The notes beneath the pieces were generated by a model that was not told the DNA's origin, searched no databases, and worked only from the letters and a program-made list of their open reading frames with translations. The translations under genes were made by a program, and so were the position numbers. 64,000 bases of DNA, taken from the NCBI GenBank assembly GCA_027459705.1, contig DAIDHM010000057.1:1-64000 (forward strand). The letters run 5' to 3'. Position 1 is the first letter of the stretch, and each line of letters starts with the position of its first letter. Origin of the DNA: Ktedonobacteria bacterium (GTDB lineage Bacteria > Chloroflexota > Ktedonobacteria > Ktedonobacterales > JACDGC01). This document shows, in pieces, positions 25,221 to 33,700 of the stretch.

Positions 25221-26081
25221 ATGCGGCAGCCACCTATTGCTGGGATCATTGGATTGGGGATGCTGGGCGCATCGTTTGCTCTGGCGATCCAAGCAACTGG
25301 TATTTTTACGGAAGTATGGGGCTTTGATACATCACCCGCTATGCGTGATCGCGCGATGCAAGCGCAGGCGATTACAGTCGCTTGCCCAGATCTGGAGACG
25401 CTCCTCCGAGGCGTCGATGTCGTGGTTCTGGCGACCCCCGTGCGAGCGATCATCCAGATCCTGACCAGCAACGCAGCGAGCTTTCGCCCGGGGACGTTGG
25501 TGATGGACCTGGGCAGCACCAAAGCCCAGATCGTAGCGGCAATGGACGCGTTGCCGACCACCCTTGAGGCGATTGGCGGACATCCCATGACCGGACCCGT
25601 TTCCGCTCATCAGATCGACATCGGCGCTGACCTTTTTCGCGACCATCCTTTTGTCCTGACCCCGACAACTCTGACCCATCCAGAGGCCCTCACCTGGTGG
25701 CAACTTCTGCTGGAAAAAATCGGCGCGCGCGTCATCGTCATGGACGCCGCCGCCCATGACCGTGTCGTGGCGATCATCAGCCATCTGCCTCGCTTCCTGC
25801 CGATCGCGTTACTGGCACTGGCCGATCAAGATGTGGATCCCATGCCATTCGCCCTCGCGGCGGGGGGATTTCAAGAGAGCACGCGCAAGGTGACCGACAA
25901 CATCGAGATGTGGCTGGATGTGGCTTTGACCAATCCGGTCGGTATCACCAACGCGATCGCTGCGCTCCAACAGGCCCTCGAGAACTTAGCGAGCACTATC
26001 GCGAGCGGTGACGCCGACGCGATTCGGGGGACGCTGACCCATGCGCAGCAGATATGGCTGACCCATTTTGGCGCGAAGTGA
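25221..26081 (+). CDS. tyrA: Prephenate dehydrogenase
   Basis: A 286-residue TyrA-type NAD(P)-dependent dehydrogenase, which oxidatively decarboxylates prephenate (or arogenate) in tyrosine synthesis. The N-terminal Rossmann motif is GIIGLGMLGASFALA; the substrate-binding motif GGHPMTGP matches the family GGHPMAG. STKAQI and a helical dimerisation domain (ISHLPRFLPIAL...TRKVTDNIEMWLDVALTNP) follow. There is no fused chorismate mutase and no ACT domain, so tyrosine feedback through ACT is not expected. GAGGG lies five bases before the ATG. It ends about 60 bases before the convergent MFS gene. Confidence 0.93.
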   Translation: MRQPPIAGIIGLGMLGASFALAIQATGIFTEVWGFDTSPAMRDRAMQAQAITVACPDLETLLRGVDVVVLATPVRAIIQILTSNAASFRPGTLVMDLGSTKAQIVAAMDALPTTLEAIGGHPMTGPVSAHQIDIGADLFRDHPFVLTPTTLTHPEALTWWQLLLEKIGARVIVMDAAAHDRVVAIISHLPRFLPIALLALADQDVDPMPFALAAGGFQESTRKVTDNIEMWLDVALTNPVGITNAIAALQQALENLASTIASGDADAIRGTLTHAQQIWLTHFGAK

Positions 26082-26143
26082 TCCCCGGCGCCGGGTGGCC
26101 CGGTTCCGTCGGGTGTTCAGCGCCACGACACGCAGGTTGGCAC

Positions 26144-27928
26144 CTACTCCTCAGCCTTGGTACCAACCGCCGGTTGACTTGCTGACCCGGCTTGATCTGG
26201 TGCCGCGAAGCCAGTAGCGGGTGCGAGAACCGCACGCTGACCGCGCAAGAAAGAGGCGATGGCCGCGATGAGACAGAGGCCCGCTGAGACATAAAAGACG
26301 GCATGCAGTCCCACCATGAAGGGATCAGAGATGAGATTCGGAAAGAACGAATGGCCCAGCAGCACCTGTTGATTGATCGCAGGAATCTGCTGGAGGACTG
26401 CTGGCGGCACCAACTGGCTGACGGGATTATATCCAAGGAATGCACCGAAGAGCGCCGCGGTGGGTGGCAGATGCGCGATCTGGGTGGCGGTGGAGGTTGG
26501 CACACCATTAGCGGTCAGACCAGCATACAGCGTGGTAGGCAGGCTTGCGGCCAATCCTGCTGTGACGATGCTGAAGAAAACGCCGATGCTGACGAGCGAC
26601 GCTCCATTCTGAAAAGTAGCGCGCATCCCGGACGAGACGCCGCGCTGAGCCGCTGGTACGCTGCTCATGATCGCGCTCGTATTTGGCGAGGCGAAGAGTC
26701 CTGAACCACAACCCAGGAGGAAGATCAGACCGCCAAAGACCGGGTAGGGGAAATTGGCGGGCAAGAACGTCAACCCGATGAATCCAACCCCCTGCACGAC
26801 CATCCCGATCGTGGAGAAAGCCCGTGCTCCGAAACGATCCGAAAGATAGCCACTGATCGGTCCCATCAGGACAAACCCCACCAGTAGCGGCACCATATAT
26901 ATTCCAGCCCAGAGAGGAGTCTGCTCGAAACTATACCCATGTAATGGCAACCAGATACCTTGGAGCCAGATGATCAGCATGAATTGCAGGCCCCCTCGCG
27001 CTAATGCCGCGAGGAATCCCGCAATGTTTCCAGCAGTGAACATACGAATTTTGAAGAGTTCTAGACGAAACATTGGATCGGCGACATGCATTTCAATCCA
27101 TATGAAGAGACCGAGGAGTATGATCCCAACGAGGATCAAGCCCTGCACCAGCGGATTACCCCACCCCGTCGGCGCCGATCCATAGGGTTCGATGCCATAG
27201 GTGATGCCGAGCAGAAACGTCGTAAGGCCTGCCGCAAAGGTTATGTTCCCCAGCCAATCGATACGCTGATGAGCCTGGATCGTGGCGGTCTCGCGCAACA
27301 TGGCGTACGCCCAGATTGTCCCTATCAATCCGACTGGTACACTCACCAGGAATACCAGTCGCCAATTGATGGCGGCGAGGATTCCGCCGAGAATCAGCCC
27401 AAGAAATTGACCAGCGATCGCGGCGATCTGGTTGATACCCAGCGCGCGTCCGCGTTGATCGGGAGGGAAGGCATCTGTCAGGATCGCCGCGCTATTGGAG
27501 AAGAGAAAACCCGCTCCGATGCCCTGAACAATTCTGAAACAGATGAGTTCAAGCGCGCCGGTATTGCCAGTGCCTGGTGTAAAGGCCAACAACGTGCTGC
27601 CAATAGTGAAAATGGCGAAACCGAGATTGTACAACCGGACCCGTCCAAACATATCCGAGATGCGCCCGAACGTCACCAGGAGGGTGGCGGTGACGACCAT
27701 ATATCCTAAGAGGATCCAGAGGAAATATCCACTCTCCCCTTGCGATAGGGGATTTATGCCAATGCCACGAAAGATGGCAGGGAGCGCGATCAGGACGATG
27801 CTGGCGTCAATACTCGCCATCAGTGCGCCCAGCGTCGTATTGATCAGGGCAATCCATTTGTAGTTGGGGCCAACCGCGCGCAAGCGTCGCGCTGGTGGCG
27901 TGCTGTTCACTGCAAGCTTTGGTGTCAT
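26144..27928 (-). CDS. MFS transporter, DHA2 (14-TM) drug-exporter type
   Basis: A 594-residue major facilitator with about 14 membrane segments, matching the DHA2 drug:H+ antiporter group. Typical signatures are ASIDASIVLIALPAI in helix 1, LVTFGRISDMFGRVRLYNLG (motif A), RIVQGIGAGFL and LGINQIAAIAGQFLGLILGG (motif C). It probably exports a lipophilic compound; the substrate is unknown. A GGAG site is about 10 bases before the ATG. A promoter with an overlapping palindromic operator lies about 140 bases upstream, as expected for an efflux gene controlled by a local repressor, though no regulator gene adjoins. Confidence 0.93.
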   Translation of the reverse strand: MTPKLAVNSTPPARRLRAVGPNYKWIALINTTLGALMASIDASIVLIALPAIFRGIGINPLSQGESGYFLWILLGYMVVTATLLVTFGRISDMFGRVRLYNLGFAIFTIGSTLLAFTPGTGNTGALELICFRIVQGIGAGFLFSNSAAILTDAFPPDQRGRALGINQIAAIAGQFLGLILGGILAAINWRLVFLVSVPVGLIGTIWAYAMLRETATIQAHQRIDWLGNITFAAGLTTFLLGITYGIEPYGSAPTGWGNPLVQGLILVGIILLGLFIWIEMHVADPMFRLELFKIRMFTAGNIAGFLAALARGGLQFMLIIWLQGIWLPLHGYSFEQTPLWAGIYMVPLLVGFVLMGPISGYLSDRFGARAFSTIGMVVQGVGFIGLTFLPANFPYPVFGGLIFLLGCGSGLFASPNTSAIMSSVPAAQRGVSSGMRATFQNGASLVSIGVFFSIVTAGLAASLPTTLYAGLTANGVPTSTATQIAHLPPTAALFGAFLGYNPVSQLVPPAVLQQIPAINQQVLLGHSFFPNLISDPFMVGLHAVFYVSAGLCLIAAIASFLRGQRAVLAPATGFAAPDQAGSASQPAVGTKAEE

Positions 27929-28067
27929 GGTATCTTACTCCGGGGTGATCTCTTCGCGCTGGTTGGTGCATCGACGCCGACCATCCGCCTGATTGAACGC
28001 TCTTTCGCATACTCGAATGGATCGGAAGCAACATAGGGCCACCTGGTCGAACAGACCAGCGGAACTG

Positions 28068-28097
28068 ATTATAGCAGTTTATTGACGTTTACGTCAA
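28068..28097 (-). promoter_or_regulatory. Promoter with palindromic operator for the MFS exporter
   Basis: On the minus strand, TTGACG (28097-28092), 18-base spacer, TATAAT (28073-28068) with a TGC extension. The -35 box is part of a perfect palindrome, TTGACGTAAACGTCAA (28082-28097), so a dimeric regulator bound here would cover the -35. The consensus resembles sites of some MerR- and TetR-type regulators. A small hairpin (28043-28059) lies in the leader. Confidence 0.72.
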
Positions 28098-28257
28098 CGT
28101 CATATGAGTATCAGAGTGCGAGCATCCCTTATCAGCACGCTATATGTCGCCTTTATGGTCGAATCTCCCAATAGATGCTCCATGACCATTATTGACACCG
28201 CTTGTCACCCCAGGTTATGATATGGGGGCCATATTCAGCCATATTGGAGCAGAGATA

Positions 28258-28899
28258 ATGGGTCAAGTTCGCGTCGATCTCAATATTTCCCTCGATGGGT
28301 ATATGACCACCACCGACCAGACCCCCGAGGATCCGTTCGGCAAGGATTGGAGCCGGCTTGTCGCGGCTTACGTCGCGACAAAGACCTTCCGTGAACGCGT
28401 CCTTGGTCTCTCTGGCAAAGGCACCACCGGCCTTGACAATACCTACGCCACTGCATATTTCGAAGGTATTGGTGCGGAGATCATGGGTGCGGGTATGTTC
28501 GGATTGCACGCGCACCCTGGTGATTCAGACTGGCAGGGCTGGTGGGGTCCTAACCCACCCTTCGGCTACCCAGTGTTTGTGCTCACCCATGAGCAGCGAC
28601 CAACCCTCACTATGGAGGGTGGCACCACATTTCACTTCGTCCAGACCCCTCCCAAAGAGACTCTTGCCGTCGCGCAGAAGGCCGCGGGCGATCTCGACGT
28701 CCGCATCGGCGGCGGCGCCTCGGTGGTGCGAAGTTACCTGGCGGCTGGCCTCGTCGACCGTCTGCATGTGGGCACTGCGCCGATTCTGCTCGGCCGAGGT
28801 GAGCGACTGTGGGAGGATCTCCGCGAGTTCGAGCAGGGCTATAAGGTTACCAGCAAGGTCGCCGCGAGCGGAACCATCCATGTGACTTTTCAACGTTAA
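28258..28899 (+). CDS. Dihydrofolate reductase-fold (RibD C-terminal-like) protein
   Basis: A 213-residue protein of the DHFR-like RibD_C family. It opens with QVRVDLNISLDGYMTTTDQ, a conserved strand and helix for NADPH binding, and contains GGGASVVRSYLAAGLVDRLHV and TAPILLGRGERLW, the family's closing signature. Many members are YyaP/YwjB-like reductases of unknown substrate. The ATG at 28258 is eight bases after GGAG; 22 upstream codons in the open frame are ignored. It sits between the MFS exporter (divergent) and an SDR gene (convergent). Confidence 0.85.
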   Translation: MGQVRVDLNISLDGYMTTTDQTPEDPFGKDWSRLVAAYVATKTFRERVLGLSGKGTTGLDNTYATAYFEGIGAEIMGAGMFGLHAHPGDSDWQGWWGPNPPFGYPVFVLTHEQRPTLTMEGGTTFHFVQTPPKETLAVAQKAAGDLDVRIGGGASVVRSYLAAGLVDRLHVGTAPILLGRGERLWEDLREFEQGYKVTSKVAASGTIHVTFQR

Positions 28900-28973
28900 A
28901 TCACCTGCATCATCCCCAACGACCTGCGAAACACGCGATTCTTCTGGCTTGAGATGGTTTGAGGATCCACAAT

Positions 28974-29840
28974 CTACGAGATCGTGGCTACGCTCGCGCG
29001 CTGGATGATAGCTGCACTCGCGGCCCAGAGATGATCCTGTACCGTGCTGTCGCGACGGTAGGGTGATGGGGTAAGGGATTTGAGGCCTCGTCGATAGAAG
29101 CCGCTCGGGTATCCGTCAACGATGAGTCGTGTGATATCATTTGCTGCCACCCCTGGTGTGGTCGCCAGTAGGGGTGCCAGCACGTTGGTGATGCCGCGAA
29201 ACCAGGGCGGCATATGATCGAAGAGATTGGTCGAGACTAAAAATGGGCCGTAGTTATAGCAGGCTAAGGTCGGATACATCCGCAACAATTTCAGCGTAAA
29301 AAGATCATTGGCGACCGATTCATGCAATAGGGTATAGATGCCCTGATAGAACCGCTCACCATTGAGATTTCTCAGGTTCAATCGCATCGGAATAGTGCCA
29401 CCGGCGGAGATCGTCACCACACGGAGGGCGTCACCATACTGGTCGACAAGCCGATTTGTCAACAAATAGCGTGCAAAATATTGCACGGCGAAGACGGTCT
29501 CCAGGCCTTCGGCGGTCAGGTTACGGCGTGGCATCATGACTCCTGCCGAGTGCACGATAGCATCGAGGCGTGGCACCTGCCGCGCCAGGTCATCCGCTAA
29601 CTGTCCGACTGCGCGCATCAGCGCGAGGTCATAGCGCCAGAAGCGCACATCCACGCCTGGCACTGCCATCTTGATCGTCGCGACTGCGCTGGCGCCGCGC
29701 GCCGAATCGCGCCCCACCAGAATGACCGCCGTGCCGTGCCGCGCTAATGCGAGCGCGGTCGCCAGACCGATACCACTGGTGCCGCCAGTAATGAGAATAG
29801 TTCCAGCAAACGTTGTTTTGTGCTCATGGCTCTGCGCCAT
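28974..29840 (-). CDS. Short-chain dehydrogenase/reductase, atypical active site
   Basis: A 288-residue SDR. The cofactor site ITGGTSGIGLA is intact and VHSAGVMMPR replaces NNAG. The catalytic Tyr and Lys of YxxxK are hard to place: the family segment before the AN pair reads LLHESVAN, without the expected Tyr or Lys, while a Tyr lies two residues before it. SISAG-like VTISAGG is present for the Ser. It resembles WWOX/retinol-dehydrogenase-like SDRs in the order of motifs. It may have a different mechanism or be non-catalytic. I use the ATG at 29840, ten bases after GGAG. Confidence 0.75.
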   Translation of the reverse strand: MAQSHEHKTTFAGTILITGGTSGIGLATALALARHGTAVILVGRDSARGASAVATIKMAVPGVDVRFWRYDLALMRAVGQLADDLARQVPRLDAIVHSAGVMMPRRNLTAEGLETVFAVQYFARYLLTNRLVDQYGDALRVVTISAGGTIPMRLNLRNLNGERFYQGIYTLLHESVANDLFTLKLLRMYPTLACYNYGPFLVSTNLFDHMPPWFRGITNVLAPLLATTPGVAANDITRLIVDGYPSGFYRRGLKSLTPSPYRRDSTVQDHLWAASAAIIQRASVATIS

Positions 29841-30227
29841 CTTCTTCATTCTCCGCAGCAGTGGTCAATGGGAGGCTACGATGTCGTGCATGGTACATAC
29901 TCTTGCCCCGTGCAGTGGGTCGACACAACTGGATCTGGATCTCCATTCACCGCCTTGATCGCAGTGCAAGAAGCAGAGCGAAATTTGGCTTGCCGTCACC
30001 GTGCCCAAAGCGTGCATCCTCAAATGTGTTACCGACTTCAGTTGGACTTAGCGGGGTGATGTGCATTCCATGGCATTGGGATGAAAACCAGCAATACCCG
30101 ATTGGAAGTATATGTAGTCATCTTGCCGGAACATCAGGAGCCTTTCAGGCTGGCTTAAATCGCCAGGCCATGCAGCAAATCTTCGAGCAGTGGTAACACT
30201 CCAAGTGCCGGTCCCTACGAGCAATTG
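29841..30227. other. Intergenic region, no gene seen
   Basis: About 390 bases between the 5' end of the SDR gene and the 3' end of the four-helix membrane-protein gene. Small frames have no ribosome site or recognisable sequence. Confidence 0.4.
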
Positions 30228-30722
30228 CTAGCGATTAATCTCAATGAGGAGCACCCAGGCATCCAGAAGAGCGTGGAGATAGGAGAAGAGGACGCCAGGC
30301 ACAAGCCAATATAGCCCGTTACTATTTCCTTGTACAAGTACCACCCCACTCACAATAAAGGGTATTGTCGATGCCTGAGTAAGTATAAAGATCTCAAGTC
30401 GTTGGGGCCAATATTTCAGCAGATATTGTCGCTCTGTTTTAAACAAGTAGATAATTTGTGAACTTGTCTGCGTTCCCCAATAGATTACCCCTATTCCCAG
30501 GGTCTCCCAACCAATGGTTGAAAGGGTTTGGCCAGGCACTAACAACAGCGTCGAAATGACAAACACAGCACCAAGAGCAATCAAGGCTTCAGCAGCACGC
30601 CTCGTCAAACCTTGAATTTGTAAGATTTTGGTGAGGTTGAGAGATACACTGACAAAGATGAGGCCCGATAATGTCGCTGATGCTCCCACCTGGGCAATGA
30701 TGAAGTTATCCCAATTGGACAC
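30228..30722 (-). CDS. Four-helix membrane protein of unknown function
   Basis: A 164-residue protein with about four membrane segments. Its N-terminal sequence IIAQVGASATLSGLIFVSVSLNLTKIL is similar in pattern to a widespread uncharacterised four-TM family. Only the GTG at 30722 has a good ribosome site (AAGGAG eight bases upstream); the longer frame from a TTG at 30779 lacks one. GC is lower than in the neighbours. It stands alone between an SDR gene and a tRNA. No function can be given. Confidence 0.65.
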   Translation of the reverse strand: MSNWDNFIIAQVGASATLSGLIFVSVSLNLTKILQIQGLTRRAAEALIALGAVFVISTLLLVPGQTLSTIGWETLGIGVIYWGTQTSSQIIYLFKTERQYLLKYWPQRLEIFILTQASTIPFIVSGVVLVQGNSNGLYWLVPGVLFSYLHALLDAWVLLIEINR

Positions 30723-30974
30723 TCTACCAACTCCTTGAATAGTATTAAGCAAACGAGATCTAGTTGACTGTAAGGCCAAGATTTGACGGACAGCCGTTAC
30801 GTCAAACGATTTTTAAGTACCAAGCGACTATGCGACGATCGTGTTCTGTGAGCTTGGCCTTCATCTCATTTGCTCACCACTCAACTGTAATGTGCGCATC
30901 ATAGCATACAGCTGGAAATTGAAGCAAGAGCGACGAAGGCCCAGGCCGCTACTGGCCTGGGCGCTTGGGGATTA

Positions 30975-31060
30975 TGGTGCCGAAGGGGGGATTCGAACCC
31001 CCACACCCTCTCGAGTACTACGACCTGAACGTAGCGTGTCTGCCATTTCACCACTTCGGC
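30975..31060 (-). tRNA. tRNA-Leu(CAG)
   Basis: An 86-base cloverleaf with encoded CCA. The acceptor stem GCCGAAG pairs with CTTCGGC, the anticodon stem CTACG/CGTAG encloses TTCAGGT (anticodon CAG), and a long variable arm marks it as a class II tRNA. The T arm is GGGGGTTCGAATCCCCC. Confidence 0.95.
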
Positions 31061-31170
31061 GTGACGCAGCCATGTGCATGACTGCCCCTCTATAATACGT
31101 GATTTTGGGCCGATTGTCAAGCAACACGAGCACTATTCACTGCGTTTGCTGCACCCACGCCTGGCAACAC

Positions 31171-31527
31171 CTATGGCCCGGTAAGCAACTGGAGAATATC
31201 CAATAAATCAAAGGGCTTGTAGAGGATTTCTAACCCCAGGGTCTGCACGCTCGCGGGGATCTGCTGGCCACGGGCCAGGGTCGTCACAATGATGCGATGG
31301 CGTTGGGCCAGCGCGGGATCCTGCACGATCGCATCGATGACCTGGAATCCGTTCGCGGGCATGTAAAGATCCAAAAGCATGATCAAGGGATCTGGCGAAT
31401 GCTGGAGACGGGCCAGAGCATCGTCGCCAGAAGTGACTTCTTCGACGGTATAGCCTTCATCTGTCAGCGCATCAAGGAGGAGTCGCCGATACGCGTCATC
31501 ATCATCGGCAATCACAACAGTAGGCAC
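31171..31527 (-). CDS. Single-domain response regulator
   Basis: A 118-residue CheY-like receiver with no output domain. The acidic pocket is VVIADDDD, the phospho-acceptor Asp is in IMLLDLYMPANG, then VTT and the Lys in LYKPFDL. Start: GTG at 31527 with GAGGT five bases upstream; the ATG 11 codons earlier has no site. It follows the membrane kinase on the same strand by about 90 bases, so it may relay phosphate from that kinase. It is the third member of a receiver-kinase-receiver cassette. Confidence 0.85.
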   Translation of the reverse strand: MPTVVIADDDDAYRRLLLDALTDEGYTVEEVTSGDDALARLQHSPDPLIMLLDLYMPANGFQVIDAIVQDPALAQRHRIIVTTLARGQQIPASVQTLGLEILYKPFDLLDILQLLTGP

Positions 31528-31617
31528 AACGGACCTCGCACACCCGAAATCTTCCGTCATGTGAAGGTATCGACTGTGCTTGCCACTTCCATAGGGCGTC
31601 CACGCTTGCCAGAGTGC

Positions 31618-33009
31618 TCAATGTTCGGCGACAGCGGATTGACTGACCGTCACGAGGTCCGATGATGCTGGCGCGGACGTGGGCAGTGTCAGAAAAAACG
31701 TCGAACCTTCGCCAGGGATCCCACGACTCTCCACATTGATCTGGCCACCCATCGCGTGCATATTTGCCCGACAGATCGCCAGTCCCAGCCCCGATCCGGG
31801 AGTCTTGGCGCGTATATCACGATCCAGCCGCATGAAAGGCTCGAAGATCATCTCGGTTTCACCAGGTGGAATGCCCGCCCCGAAATCGCGTATCGCGATG
31901 CGTGTCTGCGCCGAGTCTGTCACCGCCGAGATCTTGATAGGACCATCCAGGGCCGAATATTTGACCGCGTTCGTCAACAGATTGATGATGACTTCCAACA
32001 GTCGTTCTGGATCGGCGCGGACCCAGACAGTTGGCTCGACCACAACGTGAAAGCGATCGGTCGCAATAGGCGCCCGCGCATCAAAGGTCAACGCCACGCT
32101 ACGCACCGCATCGTCAACGAGAGCGGCGACCTGGACCGCGGAAAGCTCGGTGGTGCGATCAGCTTCGCGGAGTCGCCGCACCGCCAGCAGCGAGCGAACC
32201 AGTTCAGTGAGATGTTCAGCGACTTCCGCGCCTTTATCCAGCATCGCCTGTTGTTGCTGATACGCTTCATGCTTCCCGAGGTCACGGGCAAGATCGATAT
32301 ATCCTTGCAGAGCCATAAGGGGTGAGCGCAACTCATGATTGATACTTGAAATGAAATGCTCGCGCAGCAATTCAAGATCCTTTTCATGGGCGTAGGCCTG
32401 GCGAGTATCCGCTAATTCTTCTTCCATACGGCGGATGAAGAATGCGCCCGCGAAGAGAATCAGCCCGGCACCGATCTGGACGATCAAGGGGATAGCCAAC
32501 AGCAACGTGTACCGCTGTCCGTTGAGCAGATGTTGGAGTTCAACCGATGGCGCCGTCACTTGATATGTGCCGATAGTAAAGGCAAAGGCACAGATCGCCG
32601 TCACCAGGACAACGAAAGCATTCTCCAGGATTCCGGCGAGAATGATAGGTACCACCAGAAGCGAGAGCATGACCAAAGTGGTCGTAGTCAAAGTTCCATG
32701 CACTGGCCCTTGAGCAATGACCAACGCCATAACACTCATCAGAGCGCCGCCGACGACGATGATGGTCGCCAGGCGCGGCAGGCGAAAAACGAGCGCCAGC
32801 GAGGCCGCCACAAAGGCGAGCAACGCGACGATCATCTGCAAAAGACTCAAGCCAGTGAAATTGATTGATGCGAGTGGCAATTGAATTAACACGAAGATCA
32901 AGAGACCCGGGATCACTAATCGTAAAATCTGCAGTCGGCGGCGCGCGAGAATTTGAGCGATCTCGGGGCGAACATCCGTCGCTACCCCGCGCGCGAGCTG
33001 TGCCTTCAT
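31618..33009 (-). CDS. Membrane histidine kinase
   Basis: A 463-residue sensor kinase. About six membrane helices occupy residues 28-195 with hardly any loop between them, so the membrane region itself probably senses. The HisKA domain has the phospho-His in SSINHELRSPLMAL, and the HATPase has the N box VIINLLTNAVKYS, G1 RDFGAGIP and G2 GSGLGLAI. Its ATG overlaps the stop of the upstream receiver gene (four bases), a sign of tight stoichiometric coupling. The signal is unknown. Confidence 0.93.
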   Translation of the reverse strand: MKAQLARGVATDVRPEIAQILARRRLQILRLVIPGLLIFVLIQLPLASINFTGLSLLQMIVALLAFVAASLALVFRLPRLATIIVVGGALMSVMALVIAQGPVHGTLTTTTLVMLSLLVVPIILAGILENAFVVLVTAICAFAFTIGTYQVTAPSVELQHLLNGQRYTLLLAIPLIVQIGAGLILFAGAFFIRRMEEELADTRQAYAHEKDLELLREHFISSINHELRSPLMALQGYIDLARDLGKHEAYQQQQAMLDKGAEVAEHLTELVRSLLAVRRLREADRTTELSAVQVAALVDDAVRSVALTFDARAPIATDRFHVVVEPTVWVRADPERLLEVIINLLTNAVKYSALDGPIKISAVTDSAQTRIAIRDFGAGIPPGETEMIFEPFMRLDRDIRAKTPGSGLGLAICRANMHAMGGQINVESRGIPGEGSTFFLTLPTSAPASSDLVTVSQSAVAEH

Positions 33010-33455
33010 AGCGACTCCTCAATGGAGAGCGGATCATCGACATAGGCGCGCATCGTCACGAGGCGATCCGCTGCTGACCGTCGCAACACCTGCGCAATCG
33101 CCTCGATCAATTGCAGCGGGCGCACGGGTTTCTCCAGGTAAAGATCAGCGCCAGAATAGAGCCCGGTCATCCGGTCGCGGGGCATGGTGCGAGCGGTCAG
33201 CATGATAATCGGCATGTGCGACGTAGCGGGATCACCGCGTAAGGCTCGTACAACCTGATATCCGTTCATCTGCGGCATGGAGACATCGACAATTGCCAGA
33301 TCAGGCGCATGATCGATACACAGTGATAACCCTTCATCGCCATCGCTGGCCTCGTACACCTGATATTTTCCATAAAGACGCAACGCCGCGGCGACGACAT
33401 CTCGCACATATGGGTCATCATCGATCACGATGATAGATGCAGGCAATTGTGTCAC
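33006..33455 (-). CDS. Response regulator (receiver only)
   Basis: A 149-residue receiver. IIVIDDDPYVRD is the acidic pocket, LAIVDVSMPQMNG carries the phospho-acceptor, LTART and LEKPVRP follow, then a short tail with no DNA-binding domain. The GTG at 33455 has a strong GGAGGT six bases upstream; the longer frame does not. It is first in an operon with the membrane kinase (four-base overlap) and another receiver. The three form a probable phosphorelay whose output protein is not in this operon. Confidence 0.88.
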   Translation of the reverse strand: MTQLPASIIVIDDDPYVRDVVAAALRLYGKYQVYEASDGDEGLSLCIDHAPDLAIVDVSMPQMNGYQVVRALRGDPATSHMPIIMLTARTMPRDRMTGLYSGADLYLEKPVRPLQLIEAIAQVLRRSAADRLVTMRAYVDDPLSIEESL

Positions 33456-33700
33456 GCTCGACCTCCATACCCTCAAGAGAGTTCTCGCCATAGGCGGAGC
33501 GAGTTAGTCATATCGACGTTGTGTAGTGAAGTATAGCGTGAGGACCCTGGTATGTCAATTGGGTCACCACTACTCATACTGACCAAAGCGGCCCTCTTCT
33601 CCCTTGGCACGCATGGTATGATACGATGCGTAACGGAGCGTGAGCTATGCTTGCGCCATCCCCCAAGATCAAGCCAAAGAACGAGAGATAACAGGCTACC

